This document shows, in pieces, positions 55,423 through 63,883 of a stretch of 64,000 nucleotides of DNA. Location: positions 1 through 64,000 of the forward strand of contig MGPC01000024.1 of the NCBI GenBank assembly GCA_001797315.1, given 5' to 3'. The notes below the pieces were generated by a model that was not told where the DNA came from, did no database searches, and worked only from the letters and a program-made list of their open reading frames with translations. This DNA comes from Curvibacter sp. GWA2_64_110. Lineage in GTDB: Bacteria > Pseudomonadota > Gammaproteobacteria > Burkholderiales > Burkholderiaceae_C. The position numbers were made by a program, and so were the translations under genes. Every line of letters starts with the position of its first letter. Positions within the stretch are counted from its first letter, which is position 1.

Positions 55423-55890
55423 TCACAGCCCCAGATCGCTCAGGCCCGGATGGTCGTCCGGACGGCGGCCCAAGGGCCAGAAGAACTTGCGCTCTTCGGC
55501 TTTGATCGGCAGGTCGTTGATGCTGGCGAAACGCCGCTGCATGAAACCCTGTTCGGTGAACTCCCAGTTCTCGTTGCCGTAGGAACGGAACCACTGGCCA
55601 GCGTCGTCGCGCCATTCGTAGGCAAAGCGCACCGCAATGCGGTTGCCGCTGCAGGCCCACAACTCCTTGATGAGCCGGTAGTCCAGCTCACGCACCCACT
55701 TGCGCTCCAGGAACTGGCGCACCTGCTCGCGCCCGACCGGGAACTCGGCGCGGTTGCGCCAGCGCGTGTCTTCGGTATAGACCTGCACCACCCGGGCCGG
55801 GTCGCGCGAGTTCCAGGCGTCTTCGGCCAGGCGCACCTTCTGCGCGGCGGTCTCGGGGGTAAAGGGTGGCAGCGGTGGCCGGGTCTCCAT
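55423..55890 (-). CDS. DUF1348 family (NTF2-like) protein
   Basis: 155 residues with the NTF2-like fold of DUF1348: [58 protein letters not shown]. Function unknown. It lies 10 bases after cynS on the same strand and is probably the last gene of the nitrogen operon. Confidence 0.85.
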   Translation of the reverse strand: METRPPLPPFTPETAAQKVRLAEDAWNSRDPARVVQVYTEDTRWRNRAEFPVGREQVRQFLERKWVRELDYRLIKELWACSGNRIAVRFAYEWRDDAGQWFRSYGNENWEFTEQGFMQRRFASINDLPIKAEERKFFWPLGRRPDDHPGLSDLGL

Positions 55891-55900
55891 CGCGGCGCGC

Positions 55901-56344
55901 TCAGTACTGCTTGTAGGGCAGGAACTTGCCCGACAGCACGACGTTGACGCGGTCGCCTTTCGGGTCGGGCTGGCGCACGATGTCCATGCTGAAGTCGATG
56001 GCGCTCATGATGCCGTCGCCGAACTCTTCATGGATCAGCTCCTTGATGGTGCTGCCGTAGACGCTGACGATCTCGTACCAGCGGTAGATCAGCGGATCGG
56101 TCGGTACCGGCGTGGGCAGCGAGCCCTTGTAGGGCACGACCTGCAACCACTTCTGTTCTTCGACACTGAGGCCGAAGATCTTGCCCAGGATCTTGGCCTG
56201 TTTGGCGTCGAAGGTCATCTGGCCCAGGCAGCCGGCGGTGACCCACTCCTTGGAGAGGCCGACCTTCTTGGCCACGTCTTCCCACTTCAGGCCCTTGGAC
56301 ACTTTGGTGGCGATGATTTTTTCGGTCACGTCGTTGCGGTTCAT
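55901..56344 (-). CDS. cynS: Cyanate hydratase (cyanase)
   Basis: 147 residues. N-terminal helix-turn-helix-like domain ([20 protein letters not shown]) and the catalytic C-terminal domain, in which R88, E91 and S114 of [18 protein letters not shown] and [13 protein letters not shown] correspond to the active-site triad. It converts cyanate and bicarbonate to ammonia and CO2. Downstream of the ABC transporter genes, so the transporter may carry cyanate. Confidence 0.95.
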   Translation of the reverse strand: MNRNDVTEKIIATKVSKGLKWEDVAKKVGLSKEWVTAGCLGQMTFDAKQAKILGKIFGLSVEEQKWLQVVPYKGSLPTPVPTDPLIYRWYEIVSVYGSTIKELIHEEFGDGIMSAIDFSMDIVRQPDPKGDRVNVVLSGKFLPYKQY

Positions 56345-56384
56345 GTTGGCTCCGTTGTTGAGTAAAAAGTTGAAAGAATGAATG

Positions 56385-57248
56385 TCAATGCGCTACGGCA
56401 CGCGTGACCAGGAAGTCGACGATGTGGTTGCGCAGCTCGTAGTAGCCGTCCAGGTGGTGCAGTCCGGCACGCGTGCGTTCGCGCGGCAGCGGATTGACCA
56501 CCACTTCAGCGATGCCGCCGGGCACGTAGCCGGTGGCGGTCTCGCTGCCGTTGCTCATGAGCAGGATGCGGTCGGCCAGCAGGATGGCTTCGTCCACGTC
56601 GTGCGTGATCATGAAGACGGTCTGCTGCGTCTGGCGCACGATGCTCATCAACTCGTCCTGGATGGTGCCGCGCGTGAGCGCATCGAGCGCGCCGAAAGGC
56701 TCGTCGAGCAGCAGCATCTTCGGGCTGATGGAAAAGGCCCGCGCGATGCCCACGCGCTGCTTCATGCCGCCGGAGAGCTGACTGGGCTTCTTGTCGATGG
56801 CGTGCGACAGCCCCACCATGGCAACGAACTTCTCCACCAGCGCCTGGACTTCGACCTTCGGCCGGTCAGGCCAGCGTGACTTGACGGCAAAGGCGATGTT
56901 CTGGCGCACCGTGAGCCAGGGCATCAGCGCATGGCTCTGGAACACCACACCGCGCTCCAGGCTGGGGCCGGCGACCTCGCGACCGTCCATGAAGACGTTG
57001 CCGCTGGTGGCGATGTCCAGCCCGGCCAGCACATTGAGGATGGTGGTCTTGCCGCAGCCGGAGTGGCCGATGATGCAGACGAACTCGCCCCGCTCGAGCG
57101 TGAACGAAACGTCCGCAAACACCGGCTTGGCAGCCTGGTAGGCCTTGCTGAGCTTTTCGATCTCGAGGAAACCGTCCACAGGTGAAACCTTTTGTTGAGG
57201 CGCAGCAGCCATGGGCACCGCAGTGCGGGAAGGGACTTCACTCCACAT
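56385..57248 (-). CDS. Nitrate/cyanate ABC transporter ATP-binding protein
   Basis: 287 residues. Walker A CIIGHSGCGKTTILNVLAGL, signature QLSGGMKQRVGIARAF, Walker B KMLLLDEPFGALDALTRG and H-loop ITHDVDEAILLAD. Belongs to the NrtD/CynD/TauB group. The start overlaps the permease stop by 11 bases; Met at 57212 is an alternative. Confidence 0.92.
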   Translation of the reverse strand: MWSEVPSRTAVPMAAAPQQKVSPVDGFLEIEKLSKAYQAAKPVFADVSFTLERGEFVCIIGHSGCGKTTILNVLAGLDIATSGNVFMDGREVAGPSLERGVVFQSHALMPWLTVRQNIAFAVKSRWPDRPKVEVQALVEKFVAMVGLSHAIDKKPSQLSGGMKQRVGIARAFSISPKMLLLDEPFGALDALTRGTIQDELMSIVRQTQQTVFMITHDVDEAILLADRILLMSNGSETATGYVPGGIAEVVVNPLPRERTRAGLHHLDGYYELRNHIVDFLVTRAVAH

Positions 57249-58104
57249 AGGTCACCGCCTTTTGTAGCTGGCCGAAAGCCAGGTCCAGCAGCATGCCGAC
57301 CACGCCGATCACCAGGATGGCGAAGATCACGTTGGTGAGCGACAGGTTGTTCCACTCGTTCCAGACGAAGTAGCCGATACCGGTCCCCCCCACCAGCATC
57401 TCGGCTGCCACGATCACCAGCCAGGCAATGCCCATGCTGATGCGCATGCCGGTCAGGATGGTCGGGGCCGCCGCCGGCAGGATGACCAGGAAGGCCTTGC
57501 GCAGCGGGCTGACCTCCAGCGTGCTGGCCACATTGAGCCAATCGCGCTTGACCGAGGCTACGCCAAAGGCGGTGTTGACCAGCATCGGCCAGACCGAGCA
57601 GATGAAGATGACGAAGATGCCGCTGACATCCGAGTCCTTGAGGGTATAGAGCGCCAGCGGCATCCACGCCAGCGGGCTGATGGGCTTGAGCAACTGCACG
57701 AAGGGATCGAAGGACTTGCGCAGCAGCGGCGACATGCCGATACCGAAACCCAATGGAATCGCGACCAGACAGGCCAGCGCAAACCCCAGGCCGACCCGCC
57801 CCAGCGAGTAGGCCAACTGGACGGCGATGCCCTTGTCGTTGGGGCCACGGTCGTAGAAGGGATCTGCCAGATGGCTCCACGAGACCTGGGCTACCGCCCA
57901 GGGCGACGGAAAGCCCGTGCTCTTGGTCGCTCCCGGGTCCTTGCCCATCATCTTCAGGTACTCCAACTCCTCAGCCGAGACGTTGCCGGCGGCCCCGCCA
58001 ATGGCAGGGCTGCTGGCCGCCAGTTGCCAGACGCCCACCAGCACCGCCAGCAGCAGCAGCGAGACCAGGGCAGCGCGCAGGTTCAGGTTGCGTGAGGTGG
58101 ACAT
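57238..58104 (-). CDS. Nitrate/cyanate ABC transporter permease
   Basis: 288 residues. About six membrane helices, with an N-terminal one (ALVSLLLLAVLVGVWQLAA) and the inner-membrane EAA-type loop (STLEVSPLRKAFLVILPAAA). NrtB/CynB group. The gene sits two bases after the substrate-binding gene. Confidence 0.92.
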   Translation of the reverse strand: MSTSRNLNLRAALVSLLLLAVLVGVWQLAASSPAIGGAAGNVSAEELEYLKMMGKDPGATKSTGFPSPWAVAQVSWSHLADPFYDRGPNDKGIAVQLAYSLGRVGLGFALACLVAIPLGFGIGMSPLLRKSFDPFVQLLKPISPLAWMPLALYTLKDSDVSGIFVIFICSVWPMLVNTAFGVASVKRDWLNVASTLEVSPLRKAFLVILPAAAPTILTGMRISMGIAWLVIVAAEMLVGGTGIGYFVWNEWNNLSLTNVIFAILVIGVVGMLLDLAFGQLQKAVTYVE

Positions 58105-58106
58105 GG

Positions 58107-59513
58107 TCAGGCCTTCCGGATGGCAAAGCTCTTGAGGTAGGCCTCGGGCTTGGCCGGGTCGAACTCCTTGCCCATGATCTTGTGTTTCTTGTAGGCAGCG
58201 CCGGCCTCGAAGGGGATGTCAAGGTCCTTCATGTGCTTGCGCGCATCGGTGATGAGGAACACCTTCTCGGCGATCTGCTTGTAGTTGACCTCGCCCTTGA
58301 TGTAGCCCCAGCGCTGCATCTGCGTCAGCATCCACACCGCCATGCTCTGCCACGGCATCGGGTCGAAGTCGGCGCGATCCGGCACGTTCTGGATCTTGCC
58401 CAGGCCGTCGGCGTACTTGCCGGTGAGCACCTGCTGCACCACCACCTCAGGTTGGTTGAGGTACTGTGCCGGCGCGATGACCTTGGCGATCAGCTCGCGG
58501 TTCTTCGGGTCGCGCGCCATCGCAGCCGAGGTCAGCACAGCGCGGTAGAGCGCTGCAAAGGTATTGGGGTTCTTCTGGATGAACTCGGTACTGGTGCCGA
58601 AGGCGCAACAGGGATGGCCATTCCACAGATCCTTGGTGAGGGTATGCAGGTAGCCAATCTCATCGTAGACGGCACGCTGGTTGAACGGGTCGGGGCCGAG
58701 GAAGCCGTCGATGTTGCCGGCGCGCAGGTTGGCCACCATCTCGGGCGGCGCAATCACGCGCAGCTGCACGTCGGTGTCAGGGTTCAGTCCGTGCTCCGCC
58801 AGGAAGTAGCGCAACAGGAAGTTGTGCATCGAGTAGTCGAACGGAATGCCGAACTTGAAACCCTTCCAGTTCTTCGGATCACGGTTGTTCTTGTGACGGA
58901 TCGACATCGTGATGGCCTGGCCGTTGATGTTCTGAATCGTCGCGACATTCATCGGCGTGGCGTTGGATCCCAGGCCCATGGAGATGGCCAGCGGCATCGG
59001 GCTGAGGAAGTGCGTGGCGTCGTACTCCTTGTTGATCATCTTGTCGCGGATCAGCGCCCAGCCGGCGGTCTTGGTGACTTCGACGTTGAGGCCCTGCTTG
59101 CTGTAGAAGCCCAGCGGGTGGGCCATGATCAGCGGCGTGGCACAGGTGATCGGAATGAAGCCGATCTTCAGATCCTTCTTCTCCAGCGCACCTTTGTCCT
59201 GCGCCGCCATGGCCTGCAGGCTGGCCACCGGCAGCACGCTGGCGATGGCGGCCATCGCGGTGCTCTTGCCCACCGCGCGCAGGAAGCGGCGGCGGACTTC
59301 GTCCTGCGGAAAGAGGGCCTTGACCAGGGTAGCCTCGATGAACTCGTTGCTGTAGGCCTCGAATTCGGCCGTCTCGCTGCGGCGCTTGAGTTCGGTCACG
59401 GCCTGGCCGGCCGCCAGTTCCTGCTGGTGTTCGGCCACAGTGTGGTCGCGGCCACAGCTGCACTTGAGCATCAGGGGGCGGTCAGCGTCATAGGGATCGA
59501 AGTACTGGGTCAT
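58107..59513 (-). CDS. Nitrate/cyanate ABC transporter substrate-binding protein
   Basis: 468 residues, NrtA/CmpA type. An unusual N-terminal stretch of about 70 residues with LMLKCSCGRDHTVAEHQQE precedes a twin-arginine-like signal RRRFLRAVGKSTAMAA. The mature solute-binding domain follows (KIGFIPITCATPLIMAHPLG, FGIPFDYSMHNFLLRYFLAE, GFLGPDPFNQRAVY). AAGGTGA precedes ATG 59513. First gene of the operon; nitrate, nitrite or cyanate are possible substrates. Confidence 0.9.
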   Translation of the reverse strand: MTQYFDPYDADRPLMLKCSCGRDHTVAEHQQELAAGQAVTELKRRSETAEFEAYSNEFIEATLVKALFPQDEVRRRFLRAVGKSTAMAAIASVLPVASLQAMAAQDKGALEKKDLKIGFIPITCATPLIMAHPLGFYSKQGLNVEVTKTAGWALIRDKMINKEYDATHFLSPMPLAISMGLGSNATPMNVATIQNINGQAITMSIRHKNNRDPKNWKGFKFGIPFDYSMHNFLLRYFLAEHGLNPDTDVQLRVIAPPEMVANLRAGNIDGFLGPDPFNQRAVYDEIGYLHTLTKDLWNGHPCCAFGTSTEFIQKNPNTFAALYRAVLTSAAMARDPKNRELIAKVIAPAQYLNQPEVVVQQVLTGKYADGLGKIQNVPDRADFDPMPWQSMAVWMLTQMQRWGYIKGEVNYKQIAEKVFLITDARKHMKDLDIPFEAGAAYKKHKIMGKEFDPAKPEAYLKSFAIRKA

Positions 59514-59618
59514 GGCATCACCTTCTGAGGTTGGGATGCCACCACTTACGCAAAGGTCGGGCCAGTTTGTGGCCAGCCGCCTCGCAAGACCGCAGTTCGT
59601 GCCCGCCACCACGACGCT

Positions 59619-59638
59619 GTGTAGGGCCAGCCCTACAC
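59619..59638. promoter_or_regulatory. 20-bp palindrome upstream of the ABC operon
   Basis: GTGTAGGGC (59619-59627), CA, GCCCTACAC (59630-59638): perfect 9-bp arms. The core TGTAGG-N6-CCTACA has the geometry of a LuxR/NarL-type response-regulator site (GacA box TGTAAG-N6-CTTACA). It lies about 110 bases upstream of the substrate-binding gene, just downstream of the response-regulator gene, its likely binder. Confidence 0.6.
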
Positions 59639-59651
59639 GGCCCTGCGAGAT

Positions 59652-60308
59652 TCAACTCGCCGACGGCCTGCGGCCATGCCGTTCGGCAAACAGCGCCAGC
59701 TCCACATCGTTCTTGGCGCCGGTTTTTTCCAGGATGCGGGCGCGGTAGGTGCTGACCGTGTTGGGCGCGAGCTTGAGTCGCGCACCAATTTCGCTCACGG
59801 TCTGGCCGGCGGTGAGCAAACGGAACACCTGGTGCTCGCGGTGCGACAGCGCCTCCAGCCCGCCGGCACCCGCTGCCGCAGCACCGACGGCCGCCGCCAG
59901 CGCCTCGGCCGTGGCCGGCGTCACGTAGCGGCCACCGGCGGCCACCTTGCGCACCGCGGCCAGCATGTCGTCGGGGTCGGCACTCTTGTTGAGGTAACCG
60001 CCGGCACCGAGCTTGATGCAGCGCACCGCGTACTGGCTTTCCGGGTAGGTGCTGAGCATCAGCACCGGCAGCGTCGGGTGGTCGCGCCGCAACGTCTGCA
60101 GCACTTCCAGGCCGTCCAGGCCGGGCAGGGCGATGTCGAGCAGCACCAGGCTCAACCCGGCGGCGCCGCCTTGCATCTGCACCTGGTCCAGCACCTCCGG
60201 GCCGCTGGGCGCCTCGGCCACAACGCACACATCTGGTGCATCGGCCAGCACCTGCTTGAGTCCTTCGCGCACGATGCGGTGGTCGTCGCCGATGAGCACG
60301 CGAATCAT
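59652..60308 (-). CDS. NarL/FixJ family response regulator
   Basis: 218 residues. Receiver domain with the acidic pair in LIGDDHRIVREG and phospho-acceptor D58 (LVLLDIALPG), and a LuxR-type helix-turn-helix (LSHREHQVFRLLTAGQTVSE, IGARLKLAPNTVSTYRARIL). Partner of the histidine kinase one base upstream. Start ATG 60308; a longer frame to 60389 lies inside the kinase gene. Confidence 0.93.
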   Translation of the reverse strand: MIRVLIGDDHRIVREGLKQVLADAPDVCVVAEAPSGPEVLDQVQMQGGAAGLSLVLLDIALPGLDGLEVLQTLRRDHPTLPVLMLSTYPESQYAVRCIKLGAGGYLNKSADPDDMLAAVRKVAAGGRYVTPATAEALAAAVGAAAAGAGGLEALSHREHQVFRLLTAGQTVSEIGARLKLAPNTVSTYRARILEKTGAKNDVELALFAERHGRRPSAS

Positions 60309-60309
60309 G

Positions 60310-61530
60310 CTATTGATTCCGTAGCGGCGCGCGCAGACAGAACATGGTTCCGCGGCCAATTTGGCTTGAAATGTCGAGCTGGCCGCCAAAGTGGCGCGCC
60401 CGCTCGCGCATGCCCAGCACGCCGTAGGCGGTAGGCGCCTCGAAAGCCTGCGCCGCCGCGCCGCAGCCGTTGTCCTGCACCGAGACCGTCAACACAGCAC
60501 CTTCGATGTGAATGCGCACGTCCAGTGCGCTGGCACGTGCATGGCGGCCGACGTTGCTGAGCATTTCCTGGAAGATGCGAAACACCGCCATCGCCATCGG
60601 CTCCGGCAGCGCAACACCCTCGGTGCCCTGCATGTTCCAGGCCAGCGCCAGCTCGGCCGACTGGGCGAATTCCTGCGCCTGCCATTCGAGCGCGGCCCAC
60701 AGCCCCTGGTGGTCGAGGATGCTGGGACGCAGGTCGGTGATGATGCGCCCGACGTTGTCGACCGCGGTCTCGATCAGGCGGCTCATGTTCTGGCACTTGC
60801 AGCGCAGCCGTGCGCGCATGGCCTCGGCCTCATGCGGCGTGCGCTGCTGCTGCTCACCCAGCCGTTTGTCCATCCAGTTGACGTCCATCTTCAGCGCCAC
60901 CAGGAGGCTGCCGAGTTCGTCGTGCACCTCGCGCGCGATGCGGGTGCGTTCGTCCTCGCGCACTTTTTCCGAATAGGCGGCCAGCTCGCGCAACTGGCCG
61001 AGCGCCACCGACAACTCGCGCGTGCGCGCGGCCACACGGGTCTCCAGTTCATCATTGGCGCGCGCCAGCTCGGCATTGGCCCGCTGCAGCGCCTCGGCAG
61101 CGCGCCGGCGGTCGGTGATGTCGACAAAGGTGACCACGGCGCCGCGCACCTGCGGCCCATCGAGCAAAGGGTAGCTGGAGTATTCGACGGGGAAGGGCTG
61201 CTGGTCGCGGCGCCAGAACACCTCGGCGTCGATGCGGCAGGGCAGGCCTTGGCGAAAGGCGTTGAAGATCGGGCAGTCCTGCGCCGGGTAGGCACGACCG
61301 TCGGCATGCGAGTGGTGGGTCAGTTCATGCATGTTGCGGCCCAGCACTTCGTCGGCCGCCCAGCCCAGCATACGGGCGCCGGCCCGGTTGATGAAGGTGC
61401 AGTGGCCGTCCAGGTCGATGCCGAAGATGCCCTCGCCGGTCGACTCCAGCAGCAGCTCGAGCTGGTGCTGCCACAGCGGATCGTCGGTGGCGGGCAGGGG
61501 GTTCCGGGCTTCGAACGGGGCGGCACGCAT
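60310..61530 (-). CDS. PAS sensor histidine kinase (HisKA_3 type)
   Basis: 406 residues. N-terminal PAS domain (STGEGIFGIDLDGHCTFINR) with the motif THHSHADGRAYPAQDCPI, then a coiled coil, the HisKA_3 dimerisation box with phospho-His in RIAREVHDELGSLLVAL and an HATPase (DNGCGAAAQAF, GVLGMRERARHFGGQL). No membrane helix, so cytoplasmic. ATG 61530 is preferred over TTG 61581. Confidence 0.9.
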   Translation of the reverse strand: MRAAPFEARNPLPATDDPLWQHQLELLLESTGEGIFGIDLDGHCTFINRAGARMLGWAADEVLGRNMHELTHHSHADGRAYPAQDCPIFNAFRQGLPCRIDAEVFWRRDQQPFPVEYSSYPLLDGPQVRGAVVTFVDITDRRRAAEALQRANAELARANDELETRVAARTRELSVALGQLRELAAYSEKVREDERTRIAREVHDELGSLLVALKMDVNWMDKRLGEQQQRTPHEAEAMRARLRCKCQNMSRLIETAVDNVGRIITDLRPSILDHQGLWAALEWQAQEFAQSAELALAWNMQGTEGVALPEPMAMAVFRIFQEMLSNVGRHARASALDVRIHIEGAVLTVSVQDNGCGAAAQAFEAPTAYGVLGMRERARHFGGQLDISSQIGRGTMFCLRAPLRNQ

Positions 61531-61625
61531 GCCACATCTGCTGCAATGTTTATGCCAGCCGGTGCTTCCATTGGCCGCCAATCCTGAAACAATAGCGCTG
61601 AATATCAGCTTTCACCCTTCAGTCC

Positions 61626-62072
61626 ATGCCCCCCTCCACCAACAACCTGCTGCTCGAGCAACAGCTCTGCTTTCCGCTCTACGCGGCCTCGCGTCTGCTG
61701 ACCCGGCTCTACCAGCCCCTGCTGGAGCCGCTCGGGCTGACCTACCCGCAGTACATCGTGCTGCTGATCCTGTGGCAGGACGCGCCCTGCGCCGTGTCCC
61801 ACATCGGCGAGCGGGCCCAGCTCGCCAGCAACACGCTGACGCCGCTGCTCAAACGCCTGGAGCAAACGGGGCTGGTGCAGCGCGTGCGTTCCAGCGAGGA
61901 CGAGCGCGTGGTCAATATCAGCCTGACCCCGGCCGGGCGTGCACTCAAGCAGAAGTGCGCCTGCATCCCGACCCAGCTGCTCGAGCGCATGGGCTACTCC
62001 CGCCAGGACGCGCAGAAGCTCAAGAAGCAGCTCGACAGCCTGCTGGCCCACCTGCAAGCGGCTGCCGGCTAA
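61626..62072 (+). CDS. ohrR: OhrR-type MarR family regulator
   Basis: 148 residues. MarR winged helix (HIGERAQLASNTLTPLLKRL) with the reactive Cys C15 in QQLCFPLYAASR, as in organic-peroxide sensor OhrR. It represses ohr in the absence of organic peroxide. Divergent from the histidine kinase and followed by ohr. Confidence 0.92.
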   Translation: MPPSTNNLLLEQQLCFPLYAASRLLTRLYQPLLEPLGLTYPQYIVLLILWQDAPCAVSHIGERAQLASNTLTPLLKRLEQTGLVQRVRSSEDERVVNISLTPAGRALKQKCACIPTQLLERMGYSRQDAQKLKKQLDSLLAHLQAAAG

Positions 62073-62132
62073 GGCCCCAGGCCCTCAACCCAAACCCCTG
62101 TTGCCCGCGTGACCGGCACGAAATTCAAGTTC

Positions 62133-62147
62133 GCGATAAAATATCGC
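62133..62147. promoter_or_regulatory. Palindrome in the ohr promoter, candidate OhrR operator
   Basis: GCGATA (62133-62138), AAA, TATCGC (62142-62147), in an AT-rich stretch 29 bases upstream of the ohr ATG. OhrR operators are AT-rich palindromes; this one does not match the TACAATT-AATTGTA consensus exactly. Confidence 0.5.
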
Positions 62148-62175
62148 ACACGATTTAATCTTTTAGGAGTTATTC

Positions 62176-62598
62176 ATGAAAACCTTGTACCAGACCCGTG
62201 CCAGTGCCACCGGCGGCCGCAACGGCCATGTCGTCTCGCAGGACGGCGTGCTCGACCTGCGCCTGGCGATTCCGAAGGAAATGGGCGGCCCCGGCGGCGC
62301 GCTCAGCAACCCGGAACAGCTGTTTGCCGCCGGCTACTCGGCGTGTTTCGATTCGGCACTGGCCTTCGTGGCCGGCCAGCGCAAGCAAAAGCTGTCAGGC
62401 ACCCAGGTGGACGCCACGGTGGGCATCGGCCCGAACGGCCAGGGCGGTTTTGGCCTGGCCGTGACGCTGGAAGTCACCATCCCCGATCTGCCGCGCGAAG
62501 AGGCCCAGGCGCTGATGGAGGCAACCCATCTGGTCTGCCCCTACTCCAACGCCCTGCGCGGCAATGTGCCGGTGGAACTGGTGCTGAAGTCAGCCTGA
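62176..62598 (+). CDS. ohr: Organic hydroperoxide resistance protein Ohr
   Basis: 140 residues, the family length. Redox cysteines C57 (AGYSACFDSAL) and C121 (HLVCPYSNALRG) are both present. It reduces organic hydroperoxides with lipoylated protein or dithiol donors. Regulated by the neighbouring OhrR. AGGAG precedes ATG 62176. Confidence 0.95.
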   Translation: MKTLYQTRASATGGRNGHVVSQDGVLDLRLAIPKEMGGPGGALSNPEQLFAAGYSACFDSALAFVAGQRKQKLSGTQVDATVGIGPNGQGGFGLAVTLEVTIPDLPREEAQALMEATHLVCPYSNALRGNVPVELVLKSA

Positions 62599-62617
62599 GC
62601 GGCGACACCGGGCGCCG

Positions 62618-62986
62618 TCAGTGCGCCTGGATCAGATGGGCCAGATCGCGCTCAAGCACGCCACGATCGCCCGCATTGAACTCGACCAGCTGGCGCAGGT
62701 GCGTGATGCTGTCGAGGTCGATGCGGTCGCAGTGCAGGCCGATGTGCCGACCCTTCACATGGGCCACCGTGGCATCCATCTCGATCATGGCGCCGGGGGC
62801 CAGTTCGAGGCGCAGGTGGCAGGGCTGGCCGGTCTGCGCCAGCCAGCTGTCATCCGGTTCGAGCAGCGCCCCCTTGAGCGAGACATCGATCAGGCGAGCT
62901 GCATGGTTGCGGCCGAAGACGGTGACCAGTGCCGGCGCATCGAAGCCGGAACGCCAGAACTGGCGGCGATCATGGGGCGTATTCAT
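62618..62986 (-). CDS. PilZ domain protein (second copy)
   Basis: 122 residues. PilZ core RRQFWRSGFDAPALVTVFGR and RLIDVSLKGALLEPDD (D-x-S-x-x-G) with the tail IDLDSITHLRQLVEFNAGDR shared with the PilZ protein at 32247. Probable c-di-GMP effector. The stop lies 20 bases from the convergent ohr stop. Confidence 0.85.
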   Translation of the reverse strand: MNTPHDRRQFWRSGFDAPALVTVFGRNHAARLIDVSLKGALLEPDDSWLAQTGQPCHLRLELAPGAMIEMDATVAHVKGRHIGLHCDRIDLDSITHLRQLVEFNAGDRGVLERDLAHLIQAH

Positions 62987-63057
62987 GGACAGCTCCCGGG
63001 GGTGGAGATGCGACCACGGTAGCCCCGCGCGTCGGGCCTGTCAAACCGGGATTGCGA

Positions 63058-63879
63058 TTAGGTGTTTACCAGGGTATCGGGCGCCAGCCGGTCGATTTCG
63101 CCCAGCAATGCGGCAAGCGCCCGGCCGGCGGCATCGAGCACGGCCTGGCCCTGTGCGGCGGTAGCGGCGGCCGCGTTGCCGACGGCGCCCGCCGGGTTGT
63201 AGTCCTGCATCTGCCAGCCCAGCTTGGCACTCTTGCCATTGCCGAGAATGGGAAACTGCTGTGCGCGCCGCTGCGAGGCAGAGGCGAAGTCCTGTGCCTG
63301 TGCCATGGCCACCCGTTCGGGCGTGAGCGCCAGCATCATGGCGGTCTCGATCTGGCCGGCATGAATACCGAAGCGGTGTTCTTCGGCCGTGAACTGCTGT
63401 TCCACCTCCGGCCCCAGCGGCAGGTTGAACCAGTTCACGCTGTAGACCAGCATGCCCAACCGGGCGCGCAGGTCGCGCGCCACGATGTCCATCACGCCGA
63501 CCTGGCCGCCGTGCGAATTGAGCAGCACCAGCTTCTTGATGCCGGCACGCGCCACCGACTCGCCGATCTCGGTCCACAGGCTGATGACCGTGTGCGACGA
63601 CAGCGTGAGCGTGCCGGGAAAGCGCTGGTGCTCCGGGCTCAGGCCGACAGTCTGCGTCGGCAGGAACAGCACCGGCAAGGCGGCCGGCAGGTGCGGCAAC
63701 GCGGCAGCGACCACCCCGTTCACCAAATCGGTGTCGACGCTCAGCGGCAGGTGCGGACCATGCTGTTCGGTAGCCGCCACCGGCAGCACGGCAATGGTGC
63801 GGGCGACATCCAGCTGCGCAAAGTCGCGCGTGCTCAGGTCAGCCCAGAAGCGTGAAAGGACGCGGGAAGGGGTGCTCAT
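63058..63879 (-). CDS. Creatininase family protein
   Basis: 273 residues. Metal-binding motif AATEQHGPHLPLSVDTDL and the second motif LLNSHGGQVGVMD, with Glu in HAGQIETAMML, as in creatinine amidohydrolase relatives. Hydrolyses cyclic amides such as creatinine or riboflavin-pathway intermediates in relatives (e.g. MftE, ArfB); substrate here unknown. Confidence 0.88.
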   Translation of the reverse strand: MSTPSRVLSRFWADLSTRDFAQLDVARTIAVLPVAATEQHGPHLPLSVDTDLVNGVVAAALPHLPAALPVLFLPTQTVGLSPEHQRFPGTLTLSSHTVISLWTEIGESVARAGIKKLVLLNSHGGQVGVMDIVARDLRARLGMLVYSVNWFNLPLGPEVEQQFTAEEHRFGIHAGQIETAMMLALTPERVAMAQAQDFASASQRRAQQFPILGNGKSAKLGWQMQDYNPAGAVGNAAAATAAQGQAVLDAAGRALAALLGEIDRLAPDTLVNT

Positions 63880-63883
63880 AGGC

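Noticed and set aside
57753-59528. Plus-strand frame of 591 codons
   Set aside because: Antisense to the ABC permease and substrate-binding genes, without recognisable domains.
59591-59610. Possible sigma-54 promoter before the ABC operon (minus strand GGCACGAACTGC)
   Set aside because: GG to GC spacing is 8 rather than 10 bases.
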